Below are positions 17,151 to 25,330 of a stretch of 59,169 nt of DNA, in pieces. Numbering within the stretch: position 1 is the first letter of the stretch; each line of letters begins with the position of its first letter. The notes under the pieces were generated by a model. The model saw only the letters and a program-made list of their open reading frames with translations. It was not told the origin of the DNA and did no database searches. The stretch is from Rhodonellum psychrophilum GCM71 = DSM 17998 (GTDB lineage: Bacteria; Bacteroidota; Bacteroidia; Cytophagales; Cyclobacteriaceae), in the NCBI RefSeq assembly GCF_000381545.1, contig NZ_KB906681.1, positions 141,609 through 200,777 of the forward strand, written 5' to 3'. A program made the translations under genes and the position numbers.

Positions 17151-18053
17151 TCAATAAATGCCGTAATTTTTTTCTCCGGCGGTAATGGCGACGTCCAACA
17201 CATTCTGCCTAGGCGGAAGTGGGCAAGTGGCGTGTGGCGTAAAAACACAGGGAGGATTGTAGGCCATGTTGAAATCCAAAACCGTGTTTCCGCTGGCCGA
17301 AGGCTTTTTGATGTAAATATATCTTCCGCCACCATAGGTTTCCTCACCACTCGTACCGTCCGCAAAGATCAAGAACAAATCCTCCTCTCCCCCATCCAAA
17401 GCATCCAAACGGTAGGTGCTTCCCCAAAGCTCAAATTCAATTGCTCCAGGGGAAGGATTGGGAGTGGTTTGGCCCAAAACGTTTGTGATATCGATCATCT
17501 TCACAGGATCATAGGGGATGAATGTCGCCTCCAATCTCCAGTCAATATCCACAGGATATCTTTCTATTCCATCAAATTGGCTGACTGCATCTGCTTCCAA
17601 ATCCCTGAGCCGAAGACCGATGACTTTGTCCCTTTTGATCAAATTGAACCGTAGGCTTTCATAAGCCAATTGAGGCCCTATCCCATTTTTAAAATTGGAC
17701 ACAATGGTTTTCTCCCTTAACTTTTCTCCTTCCATAACAATCCCTTCCTGTACCGGAATAAAAAAAGCAAGACTGTCTTTCAGGAAGAAGGAACCCAATT
17801 TTTCAGGCATGCCTGAAGGCAAGACAATGACAGTCCCGGCCTTGGAGCCCATTTGATTTTCACCTTCCTCCAACCAAAACAAGCCGATGAGATTCAGCCA
17901 GCCCTCGGGAGATTTGAGACTTGTCACCCGCGCGTCATACCAGTTCTCCACCAGTGCGGAATGCGCTTCGGGACTCAGCGTCTCGGCTCCTTTGCCATTC
18001 CCACAACCCATGGAGAATGCCAACAAAAGACATATCGTAAAATACCTACGCAT
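17151..18053 (-). CDS. DUF1684 family lipoprotein
   Basis: 300 residues with a lipoprotein signal (lipobox FSMGC, Cys about 17). The body matches DUF1684: an early SPEGWLNLIGLFWL stretch, the central RYPVDIDWRLEATFIPY region and the C-terminal GGGRYIYIKKP ... LDFNMAYNPPCVFTPHATCPLPP block, with conserved Asn-Pro-Pro-Cys and Thr-Cys-Pro residues. The biochemical role of DUF1684 is unknown; its Cys-rich C-terminal signature is thought to be structural or catalytic but unproven. Monocistronic, with a shared bidirectional terminator downstream. Confidence 0.85.
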   Translation of the reverse strand: MRRYFTICLLLAFSMGCGNGKGAETLSPEAHSALVENWYDARVTSLKSPEGWLNLIGLFWLEEGENQMGSKAGTVIVLPSGMPEKLGSFFLKDSLAFFIPVQEGIVMEGEKLREKTIVSNFKNGIGPQLAYESLRFNLIKRDKVIGLRLRDLEADAVSQFDGIERYPVDIDWRLEATFIPYDPVKMIDITNVLGQTTPNPSPGAIEFELWGSTYRLDALDGGEEDLFLIFADGTSGEETYGGGRYIYIKKPSASGNTVLDFNMAYNPPCVFTPHATCPLPPRQNVLDVAITAGEKNYGIY

Positions 18054-18169
18054 AAGGCAGCGGATTTGGAATCATGAAGGAAGGTTAATATTTGCCCACG
18101 AAGGACGGTATCAAATAGATGAACTACTAATACAGGCAATCCAAAGAAGATAAAGTTGGTGATGACGCA

Positions 18170-19057
18170 TTATAAATCCGTAGCACTAAAGGTATCTCCC
18201 TGAGCAAAATCCCCGGTTGTAAAACCCTTTTTAAACCAACGCATCCTCTGTGCTGAAGTGCCGTGGGTAAAGGAGTCCGGGACTATTCTTCCGGTAGATT
18301 GTTTTTGGAGCCGATCATCCCCGATGGCATTGGCTGCATTCAGGGCTTCCTCAATATCTCCGGGATCTAAGACATTCTTCATCTTTTGGGTATGGTGTGC
18401 CCAAACCCCGGCAAAAAAATCAGCCTGCAATTCCAATTTGACCGACAACTCATTGTATTCCTTGTCGCTTATCTTTCCCCGCATGGATTGGACCTTGCCA
18501 CTGATGCCCATTATGTTTTGGATATGGTGTCCCACTTCATGCGCAATCACATAGGCTTGCGCAAAATCGCCCGGTGCATTCAATTTTGTTTTGAGATCCT
18601 GGTAAAAACTCAGGTCTATGTAAACCATTTCATCTGCCGGACAATAAAAAGGACCCGTCGCCGAAGATGCTGACCCGCAAGCCGAACTGACACTTCCCGT
18701 ATACAAGACCAATTTTGGTTCTCTATAATCCTGAATCAACTCATTCCAGACATCTTCCGTATCGGCAAGTACCACAGCGGTAAAATCTGCCAATTCCTGT
18801 TCAGCCGGACTGGATTGATAATTGGCAACATTGGTCATGTTGCCACCCCCCATAAATTGTTGAATCAAGGTGAGGGGATTGGTGCCAGTGATCCACATCA
18901 ACAATAAAAATCCCGCGACGATGACCATTCCCATCTTTGAGAACAGCAACTTGATCAGTGGTGCGATCAAAAATGGGGAAATCCCTCCCCCGCCACCACC
19001 CGAGCGACCTCTTCTGTCATCGATATTGCTACTTTGTCTTCTTCCTTGCCACTTCAT
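18170..19057 (-). CDS. Neutral zinc metallopeptidase, YpfJ/KPN_00927 family
   Basis: About 295 residues. A short cytoplasmic N-terminus with a Gly-rich stretch (GRSGGGGGGISP) precedes one membrane helix (GMVIVAGFLLLMWITG). The catalytic domain has the zincin motif HEVGHHIQN, a downstream LELQADFFAGVWAHH (third ligand region), and YCPADEMVYIDLSFY upstream. This order is that of the YpfJ family of membrane-anchored putative metalloproteases whose substrate is unknown. The first in-frame ATG would add 16 residues; I chose MKWQGRRQSSN at 19057 because family members begin there. Confidence 0.88.
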   Translation of the reverse strand: MKWQGRRQSSNIDDRRGRSGGGGGGISPFLIAPLIKLLFSKMGMVIVAGFLLLMWITGTNPLTLIQQFMGGGNMTNVANYQSSPAEQELADFTAVVLADTEDVWNELIQDYREPKLVLYTGSVSSACGSASSATGPFYCPADEMVYIDLSFYQDLKTKLNAPGDFAQAYVIAHEVGHHIQNIMGISGKVQSMRGKISDKEYNELSVKLELQADFFAGVWAHHTQKMKNVLDPGDIEEALNAANAIGDDRLQKQSTGRIVPDSFTHGTSAQRMRWFKKGFTTGDFAQGDTFSATDL

Positions 19058-19426
19058 GTTATCTGTTGTTATTTGATCTAAAATTACATTAAATTTTTGT
19101 TCCAATTGTTTTTGAATTGCAGAAGCAATACCTGAAATCAGCGCAATCCCATGTCCCTATGATGGAGAGGATTACATTTGGCCAAAAGGCCATTTCCCAA
19201 CCCCCTCTCAAGATAGGTTTTGGCAGTTTTTTCTAGAATGAGCCTACTTTCTGCATGTAAAAAGCTTGGAGAATTTTCAATTCTTTTTTTCAAAAAAAAA
19301 GCAGTCAAATTTCAATCCATAAAATCCCCACCTCTGGAACGATCAGCAACCTCCGTGTAAAAAGCCTATTATTTAGGATGCCTCGGATGATTATTTTCTA
19401 TATTTCTGGAATAAACCTTAAAACCT
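19058..19426. other. Intergenic region, protease / DUF1080
   Basis: About 370 bp between divergent genes. No gene, repeat copy or clear promoter motif recognised. Confidence 0.5.
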
Positions 19427-20200
19427 ATGGAAAAAAGAAAGTATTTCACAGCCCTATTTTGCGTACTCGCATTTGTATTGCCACTTACAATGAAGGCGCA
19501 AACTGGAGTAGGCATTTCAAAACCCAAAAAAGCCAAAATGCTTTTCGATGGCAGCCGCGAAATGTTGGATTCGAAGTGGACCTATTGGAACGGCCCACGA
19601 TTAAAGGCCGAACTCCCCATCAAATGGGAAATTGTATCGGACCCCGTTGATGAAGGCTTTGCGATGAGCAGCAACGATCCATCAGGTGCGGGGGGATTGT
19701 ACGGAGCGGCAGACATCGTGACCAAGGAAGAATTCAAAGATTTCAGGCTTCATGTGGAGTTCTTGGTAAAACAAGAAGGGGGAAACTCTGGTGTGTACCT
19801 CCAAAACCGATATGAAATCCAGATTTTGGATGGGGATTATGGCCTGCATGGGATGGCGGCCATCATCAATGAACATCTTCCCACTGAGGAAGCCTATAAT
19901 GGAATTGGAAAATGGAATGCTTACGATATCCTTTTCAAGGCCGCAAGATTCAAGGACGGCAAACTCTTCGAAAAAGCCCGTGTGACAATTTACTTCAATG
20001 GCAAGAAAATCCATCAAGACAAGTCCATCGATCAAGTATGGGGAGGCCCCAATTCGGGACAGGACGGAGGGAACGATGGTGGGAAAGGAATTACCGACCG
20101 ACCCGGAGGAATCAAACTCCAAGCAGAGGGACATGAGGTGCTCTTCAGGAACATCTGGATCACGCAAAAAAAACTGAAAAACAGCGGAACAGATTTTTAA
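19427..20200 (+). CDS. Secreted DUF1080 (3-keto-disaccharide hydrolase-like) protein
   Basis: 257 residues with a signal peptide (FTALFCVLAFVLPLTMKAQT). The mature part is a concanavalin-like beta-sandwich of the DUF1080 family: an early KMLFDG...W segment, KDFRLHVEFLV, EGGNSGVYLQNRYEIQILD and C-terminal GGIKLQAEGHEVLFRNIWI. Members of this domain family are found in glycan-degrading and 3-keto-sugar pathways of Bacteroidota and Planctomycetota; a hydrolase for 3-keto-disaccharides has been described, but assignment of activity here is inference. Monocistronic, with a strong terminator just downstream. Confidence 0.87.
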   Translation: MEKRKYFTALFCVLAFVLPLTMKAQTGVGISKPKKAKMLFDGSREMLDSKWTYWNGPRLKAELPIKWEIVSDPVDEGFAMSSNDPSGAGGLYGAADIVTKEEFKDFRLHVEFLVKQEGGNSGVYLQNRYEIQILDGDYGLHGMAAIINEHLPTEEAYNGIGKWNAYDILFKAARFKDGKLFEKARVTIYFNGKKIHQDKSIDQVWGGPNSGQDGGNDGGKGITDRPGGIKLQAEGHEVLFRNIWITQKKLKNSGTDF

Positions 20201-20206
20201 ATCATC

Positions 20207-20246
20207 AGGCCATTTGGGTTAAAAATCCCAAATGGCCTTTTCTTTT
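20207..20246 (+). terminator. Rho-independent terminator after the DUF1080 gene
   Basis: Perfect 12-bp stem AGGCCATTTGGG / CCCAAATGGCCT with an 8-nt loop, followed by TTTTCTTTTT, starting 6 nt after the stop codon. Confidence 0.88.
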
Positions 20247-21089
20247 TAAAATCTAAAAAACATTTAAAAAAAATGCAGATTAATCTATTTTTACCACTAT
20301 CATTTTAATTATATTTTTTCATTTTTTATTTATTTTTTTAAAAAGTCAAATTACCTACTCCTAAAAGTCAAGGAATTACACAAAAATACCAATACAATCC
20401 CCAGAGCAACATCTTAAAAATATAAAGCGTTAACTAGCTGTATAGAAATCACTTAAACTATCTCATTCGATCTAAAAAGGTGGTCATTCGAAGTGTCTTC
20501 TAGTTCTGTTATTTTTTGCCATAAATGGATTTATATTTTGTTAATTGAATTATTTATTATTTTATTGCCCTAATAAATATAACAATACAAATATTATCAG
20601 AAGGCGTTCAAAAACCATAAAATTATATTTTAAATAATAAAAGACAATTAAAATGGTGCGAAGGACGAAAAAAACAGCAACAAAATGGGTATCAATTCAT
20701 CAGTTTTAAAACACCAATTCCCCAAATAAAAATACCGAATGAATCCAATGAAAAACACAAAACATCAAATAACTCAAGCCACAGTGGATTTCACCCTCCA
20801 ATGAGCTTTCTCAAAATTAGGACTAGCCTAATGGCACAAAAATTGTTTTTTGCCGCACCACACCCAAAAAAAATATAACTAATTATTAATCAGTAATATG
20901 CAAAATTAAAAAAAGTAAAATCACCTTTCGAGAACACAATTTCTATTCAATCGATTGTTTTTAGAAATTAATTTCGGGATGTAATCACCCCTTATATTGC
21001 CCGGAACAAGAATCACCCATTCTCCCTCTTAGGCAAAAGCCAATTTACCCAAAACCACTCATGATATTCATGAAAAGATATTCTATTGC
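20247..21089. other. Long AT-rich non-coding region before the lyase genes
   Basis: About 840 bp of A/T-rich sequence with many stops in all frames. No gene, dispersed element or hairpin terminator seen. It probably contains the regulatory region of the first polysaccharide-lyase-like gene. Confidence 0.5.
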
Positions 21090-21091
21090 CA

Positions 21092-21200
21092 AAAACCAAC
21101 TCTTACTTAATTAAACCAAACCAAAATTAATGACAGACAAAAACCAACTCTTATTTAATCAAACAAAAACCAACTCTTATTTAATCAAACAAAAACCAAT
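21092..21200 (+). repeat. 26-bp tandem repeats in the leader of the first lyase gene
   Basis: The unit AAAAACCAACTCTTATTTAA plus TCAAAC is repeated with an exact 26-bp period at about 21139 and 21165, and a third partial unit (AAAAACCAATTAAA) runs into the start codon. A more diverged unit lies at about 21091 (AAAAACCAACTCTTACTTAA). The partial unit is also found directly before the second lyase gene (23280), so it predates or accompanied the gene duplication. Confidence 0.8.
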
Positions 21201-21204
21201 TAAA

Positions 21205-22443
21205 ATGAAAAACCAATTTCTTAAAATCACCCAACTATTCACCCTTTTGCTACTTGGCTTTGGAATCATTTCCTGTGACGTGCAGGAAATTGAAGACCCC
21301 TTGGCCGAATCAGAACAATTGTCCTTTTTAGCCACCAGCATTCTGGACTCAAACGGAGAAACCGACCCCAATCTCAGGGTTGCCGCCAATCTCATTTACG
21401 ATGAAAACTTCGAGGGAAGCAATCCTTTGAGCTTTACTTGGAAACAACTTGCTGAAAGTTATTCTTTTGGAACGGTTACCAACCCTGTATTTCAGGGAAG
21501 CAAAGCCGGTAAATTTGAACTGAGATATGGTGACAAGATTGTGACCAATACCGGAGTAAGAGCAGAAGTATTGTTCCCTGCACAAAACAACCGCGAAAGA
21601 TGGTATTCTTTTGCAGTGAATTTCCCTGCAGATGGATTTCAAAAAGACAACGATACTGAAATCATCTCTCAGTGGCATCAAGAAACATTGGGAAGTCCAA
21701 GTGCTTCTTTGAATGTAAAAAATGACAGGTTGATCTTGATTGTAGGAAACGTACAAAATGTCGGATCAAGCAAGAAAGACAATATCGATTTGGGTCCCGT
21801 ACCAAAGAATTCCTGGAATGAATTCGTTTTCCATTATGTACACTCAAACGGATCGGATGGTTTGATAGAAGTATGGCAAAACGGGAATAAAATCCTAACC
21901 AGAAAAGGCGGGAATATTTACCCAGGTGCGCTTCCAAAATGGAAAATCGGGGTTTACAAGTGGACTTGGGCAAGCAATAAAACAGATGTTTCAAAAAGAG
22001 TATTGTATTATGACAATGTGAGAATGGGCAATGAAAATGCCACATTCAACGACATGAGTTCTTCTGGAACAACTGCACCGGCACCAGCCCCGACTAGTCC
22101 TACTACCACTACCCCAACATCCCCCATCTCAAGCTTTACCTTGATTGCAGCCAATGTAAACAGGGATTTGCAGGTGATCAGCGAGGGGAACTCAATTTCC
22201 ACCAACACGCATAAATTGAATATCCGTGCCAATATGGACTCCGGTTTTAAAGGAACTGTAAAATTCAGTTTGTCTGGAACAAGAACCCATACCTACACAG
22301 ATAATTCAGCTCCTTTCTCTATGTTTGGAGATGATGGAAAAAGCAATTATTACTTTGGTCCTGGACTTTCCAAAGGAACTTACACCTTGGTGGCCACACC
22401 TAGCACAGGAGCTTCCAAAACCATCAAATTCACCATTAAATAA
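21205..22443 (+). CDS. Polysaccharide-lyase-like lipoprotein (heparin lyase I-like fold), paralogue 1
   Basis: 412 residues; lipoprotein signal with lipobox GIISC (Cys about 24). Residues about 60-290 resemble the PF14099-type polysaccharide lyase jelly-roll: NLIYDENFEGSNPLSFTWKQ, RAEVLFPAQN, ERWYSFAVNFPADG, TEIISQWHQ, SWNEFVFHYVHS and KWKIGVYKW. A Pro/Thr/Ala-rich linker (about 297-315) leads to a beta-sandwich C-terminal module (FTLIAANVNRDLQVI ... KGTYTLVATPSTGASKTI) that may bind carbohydrate. The predicted activity is cleavage of an acidic polysaccharide at the cell surface; the substrate is unknown. An in-frame upstream ATG at 21130 would read through the tandem repeats, so I place the start at 21205. 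It has a close paralogue 850 bp downstream. Confidence 0.82.
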   Translation: MKNQFLKITQLFTLLLLGFGIISCDVQEIEDPLAESEQLSFLATSILDSNGETDPNLRVAANLIYDENFEGSNPLSFTWKQLAESYSFGTVTNPVFQGSKAGKFELRYGDKIVTNTGVRAEVLFPAQNNRERWYSFAVNFPADGFQKDNDTEIISQWHQETLGSPSASLNVKNDRLILIVGNVQNVGSSKKDNIDLGPVPKNSWNEFVFHYVHSNGSDGLIEVWQNGNKILTRKGGNIYPGALPKWKIGVYKWTWASNKTDVSKRVLYYDNVRMGNENATFNDMSSSGTTAPAPAPTSPTTTTPTSPISSFTLIAANVNRDLQVISEGNSISTNTHKLNIRANMDSGFKGTVKFSLSGTRTHTYTDNSAPFSMFGDDGKSNYYFGPGLSKGTYTLVATPSTGASKTIKFTIK

Positions 22444-22463
22444 TTTCACTTATTTCAATCAAG

Positions 22464-22490
22464 GGCTGCCTTATGGGCAGCCTTTTTTTT
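22464..22490 (+). terminator. Rho-independent terminator after lyase paralogue 1
   Basis: Stem GGCTGCC / GGGCAGCC around TTAT, followed by nine T residues, 20 nt after the stop codon. Confidence 0.9.
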
Positions 22491-22571
22491 TACCCAAAAA
22501 CCAAAACTAGTCATCCCCTGACATTTCAATATTTTTTAGATGCACCCAAACTCCCCTTTCTCAAATCTTGA

Positions 22572-22740
22572 AACCCGAAATATGCAATAGGTTTCCAAAT
22601 GGGATTGAAACGGAAAGAAAATCAGATCATTGGGAGAATAATTCCAGACACCAATAGGGTGAAATCAAAAATAGTCAACACCTAATTGATGATCAGTAAA
22701 TTAAAATATTAGATGGAGTTCGCAATGCATAAAACGGGTT
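22572..22740 (+). repeat. Dispersed AACCCG/TATGCA element, copy B (complete)
   Basis: 169 bp. Left end AACCCGAAATATGCAATAGG; right end AATGCATAAAACGGGTT, whose reverse complement AACCCGTTTTATGCATT pairs with the left end apart from the central AAA/TTT. Left-arm hairpin GTTTCCAAATGGGATTGAAAC at 22591-22611. Internal blocks AAGAAAATCAGA, ATAGGGTGAAATCAAAAA and AGTCAACA are shared with the other copies. It contains no ORF. Confidence 0.85.
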
Positions 22741-23293
22741 AAATCATTAAGTGGAAGAAAAATGCTGAACATTTTTTTCGCTGAACCAATCCTTTGCTTT
22801 TTCCCTAAAACTTTAATCTGTGGATTGTCCTTTTTATTTCGAAAAAAAAAAAAGATCCAAAAACCAATTCAACTCTAACTTTTAGATGGAAAAGCCTTTT
22901 GTTCATGTTGCTACATGGTCTAGGAAAATTTTCATGCGGTTCTTCGTTTGAAAATCCGACAAACTATATTTCGCCCAATTAATAAAGATCCTACCTGGGT
23001 TCGCATCTAGCCATCGCTCATTTTCCATGAAAGGTAATGGCATAGTAATTGTTTTTCCGTCAAAACCAATACGCACACAAACCACTAAAAATCAAGGAGG
23101 TACAAGGGGTCAGTAATAAACATTTTTGTAAAATCAAATTGATAAATCAAAGACCTGGACATCCATCACCTCAATTATCCAGAAAAACGCTCTTCTATTG
23201 TTGCATCTATTGTTGAGAGTGAAAACTATAGTCATAAATAGTTACTGTTTTATTTATAACCAAATTTTATCAATGCATTAAAAACCAACTAAA
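22741..23293. other. Intergenic region before lyase paralogue 2
   Basis: About 550 bp between element copy B and the second lyase gene. A 60-codon minus-strand frame at 22903-23085 has no supporting start signals or recognisable family. The last 17 nt (AAAAACCAACTAAAATG) match the leader of the first lyase gene. Confidence 0.5.
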
Positions 23294-24544
23294 ATGAAAA
23301 GTCAAATGAGAAAAACCACCAACCAATTGATCATCATCTTGCTAAGTTTAGGAATTTTTTCCTGCGAAATGCAAGAAATCGACAGCCCGATTGCCGAGGC
23401 TAACGAAATGGAATTCCTAGCGACCAGCATCTCGGATTCAGAAACGGACCCTAACCTTAGGGTTGCGGCCAACCTTATCTTTGAAGAAACATTTGAAGGA
23501 AACAACCCCTTGAGCTTCACATGGAAACAATTGGCTTCCAGTCATTCCTTTGGGACACCTACAAATCCAAAATTCCAAGGAGCCAAATCAGGTAAATTTG
23601 AGTTGAGATATGGCGACAAGGTTCAAATCAACTCAGGGGTCAGGGCAGAGGTACTCTTCCCCGCACAAAATCATCGGGAAAGATGGTATTCATTTGCTGT
23701 TAATTTCCCTTCGGATGGATTTCAAATGGATACCGACACGGAAATCATCTCCCAATGGCATCAAGAAGGAATGGGAAGCCCAAGCGCTTCCTTGAATGTG
23801 AAAAATGACCGATTGATATTGATCGTTGGCAATGTTCAAACCGGATCCAGCAACAAAGACAATATAGATTTGGGTCAAGTTCCAAAAAATTCCTGGAACG
23901 AGTTTGTCTTTCATTATATCCATTCGAACGGGTCAGATGGCTTAATTGAAGTATGGCAAAACGGAAAGAAAATCGTGACCAGAAGAGGGGGGAATATCTA
24001 CAAAGGCGATCTTCCAAAATGGAAAATAGGCCTATACAAATGGACTTGGGCAAACAGAAAAACCAATGTATCCAAAAGGATTATTTACTTTGACAATGTC
24101 AGAATGGGAAATCAAAATGCCTCATTCAACGACATGACTTCCTCCGGGACAACCCAAAGTTCTTCCACAGATACAGCAGAAAGCAGTCCAAAGAGCACCA
24201 CTACAACTTCTTCTGGATCCTCACCAATCACCGGATTTTCATTGATCCAAGCCAATATCAATAAATACTTACAGGAAATATCAGCTGGAAACGTTATCCC
24301 GACCACTACCCATAAAATGAACATTCAGGCCAATATGGTCACTGGCTTCAAAGGATCGGTAAGTTTTTCCTTAACAGGTGCTTCCACCCAAAACTTCACG
24401 GATCAAACCGCACCTTTTACTTTATTTGGTGATGATGGAAGAGGAAATTATTATTTTGGTACTGGCTTGCCCAAAGGGGATTATACCTTGGTGGCTATGC
24501 CGAGCACTGGAGCTTCAAAAACCATCAAATTCACCCTCAGATAA
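23294..24544 (+). CDS. Polysaccharide-lyase-like lipoprotein, paralogue 2
   Basis: 416 residues, colinear with and closely similar to the gene at 21205 over nearly the whole length: lipobox GIFSC (Cys about 24), ETDPNLRVAANLIFEETFEG, RAEVLFPAQNHRERWYSFAV, TEIISQWHQEGMGSPSAS and DKVQINSGVR. The linker has diverged into Ser/Thr-rich sequence (STDTAESSPKSTTTTSSGSS) while the lyase and C-terminal domains are conserved, as expected for a tandem duplication under selection for domain function. The inferred function is the same: surface cleavage of an uronic-acid-type polysaccharide, substrate unknown. A second ATG (residue 5) is a possible start. It has its own terminator downstream. Confidence 0.82.
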   Translation: MKSQMRKTTNQLIIILLSLGIFSCEMQEIDSPIAEANEMEFLATSISDSETDPNLRVAANLIFEETFEGNNPLSFTWKQLASSHSFGTPTNPKFQGAKSGKFELRYGDKVQINSGVRAEVLFPAQNHRERWYSFAVNFPSDGFQMDTDTEIISQWHQEGMGSPSASLNVKNDRLILIVGNVQTGSSNKDNIDLGQVPKNSWNEFVFHYIHSNGSDGLIEVWQNGKKIVTRRGGNIYKGDLPKWKIGLYKWTWANRKTNVSKRIIYFDNVRMGNQNASFNDMTSSGTTQSSSTDTAESSPKSTTTTSSGSSPITGFSLIQANINKYLQEISAGNVIPTTTHKMNIQANMVTGFKGSVSFSLTGASTQNFTDQTAPFTLFGDDGRGNYYFGTGLPKGDYTLVAMPSTGASKTIKFTLR

Positions 24545-24567
24545 ATTCATTATCCTTATAAAAAAAA

Positions 24568-24601
24568 GGACCACCTCAATGTTTGAGATGGCCCTTTTTT
24601 T
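24568..24601 (+). terminator. Rho-independent terminator after lyase paralogue 2
   Basis: Stem GGACCACCTCAA / TTGAGATGGCCC (one G-T and one mismatched pair) followed by eight T residues, 23 nt after the stop codon. Confidence 0.82.
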
Positions 24602-24688
24602 TATAAGTCTATTTGAAAGGGATTTTGATTTTTTGGGCAATATTTTAATGTAAACCCCTGATTCACCCTACTTTTTTATTATGCCTAG

Positions 24689-24856
24689 AACCCGAAATAT
24701 GCATCAGGTTTCCAATTGGGCTTGAAACCTTAAGAAAATCAGGCGCTTGGAGGGCAAGTCGTTCTACCCATAGGATGACGTCGAAAACAGCAAACAACCG
24801 ACTGATTATCCATTAATTTCAGGATCGAATCCAATTGGAAATGCATAAGACAGGTA
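24689..24856 (+). repeat. Dispersed AACCCG/TATGCA element, copy C (complete)
   Basis: 168 bp. Left end AACCCGAAATATGCATCAGG, left hairpin GGTTTCCAATTGGGCTTGAAACC (compensated stem GGTTTC/GAAACC), block ATAGGATGACGTCGAAAACA, CAACCGACTGATTATCC, right end GGAAATGCATAAGACAGGTA. Lies between convergent genes. Confidence 0.82.
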
Positions 24857-25330
24857 AAAACCCGAGGTAACAGGCCAAACCCGACTGCAATCTTTCACTG
24901 GAAACCTTCCACATTTTACATTTCCTGAATGGATTTTCATACTTTTTTCAACCCGACAACCCATAAAAACTACCCGTATTGATATTGTCAAACATACATT
25001 AGGGATCAAAAGGCTTTGGTTAATCATCCAAACCAAGGAAAAAGCAATCCTTGTGTATCAAAAAGACATTGGGACCAAAAAATATTTGTAGAATCCCACC
25101 TCCTCAAATTGTGGAAACAATGTACAAATCGAATCCACAATCCTTTGAGATGATTTCTCCAGAAAAAAAATATTTGTATTCCAGAAAAATATTTTCGGGC
25201 AAATAAGGCAAATTCAATGAACCCAATCCTTGAATAACCTTGGGTTAATTGAAAGGAATCTTGATCCAAATGCCTTCATCTTCCATTTTCCAACAGCTCA
25301 TTCCTCCACATTGAATCGCTGGGAAAGGAA
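24857..25330. other. Convergent intergenic region before acyl-CoA oxidase end
   Basis: About 470 bp. A local direct repeat (AATATTTGTATTCCAGAAAA-like, around 25140-25190) is the only structure noticed. No gene is supported. Confidence 0.45.

Noticed and set aside
22903-23085. 60-codon minus-strand ORF in the spacer between the two lyase genes
   Set aside because: No recognisable family, no start context, and it sits in an intergenic region with the dispersed element; treated as chance.
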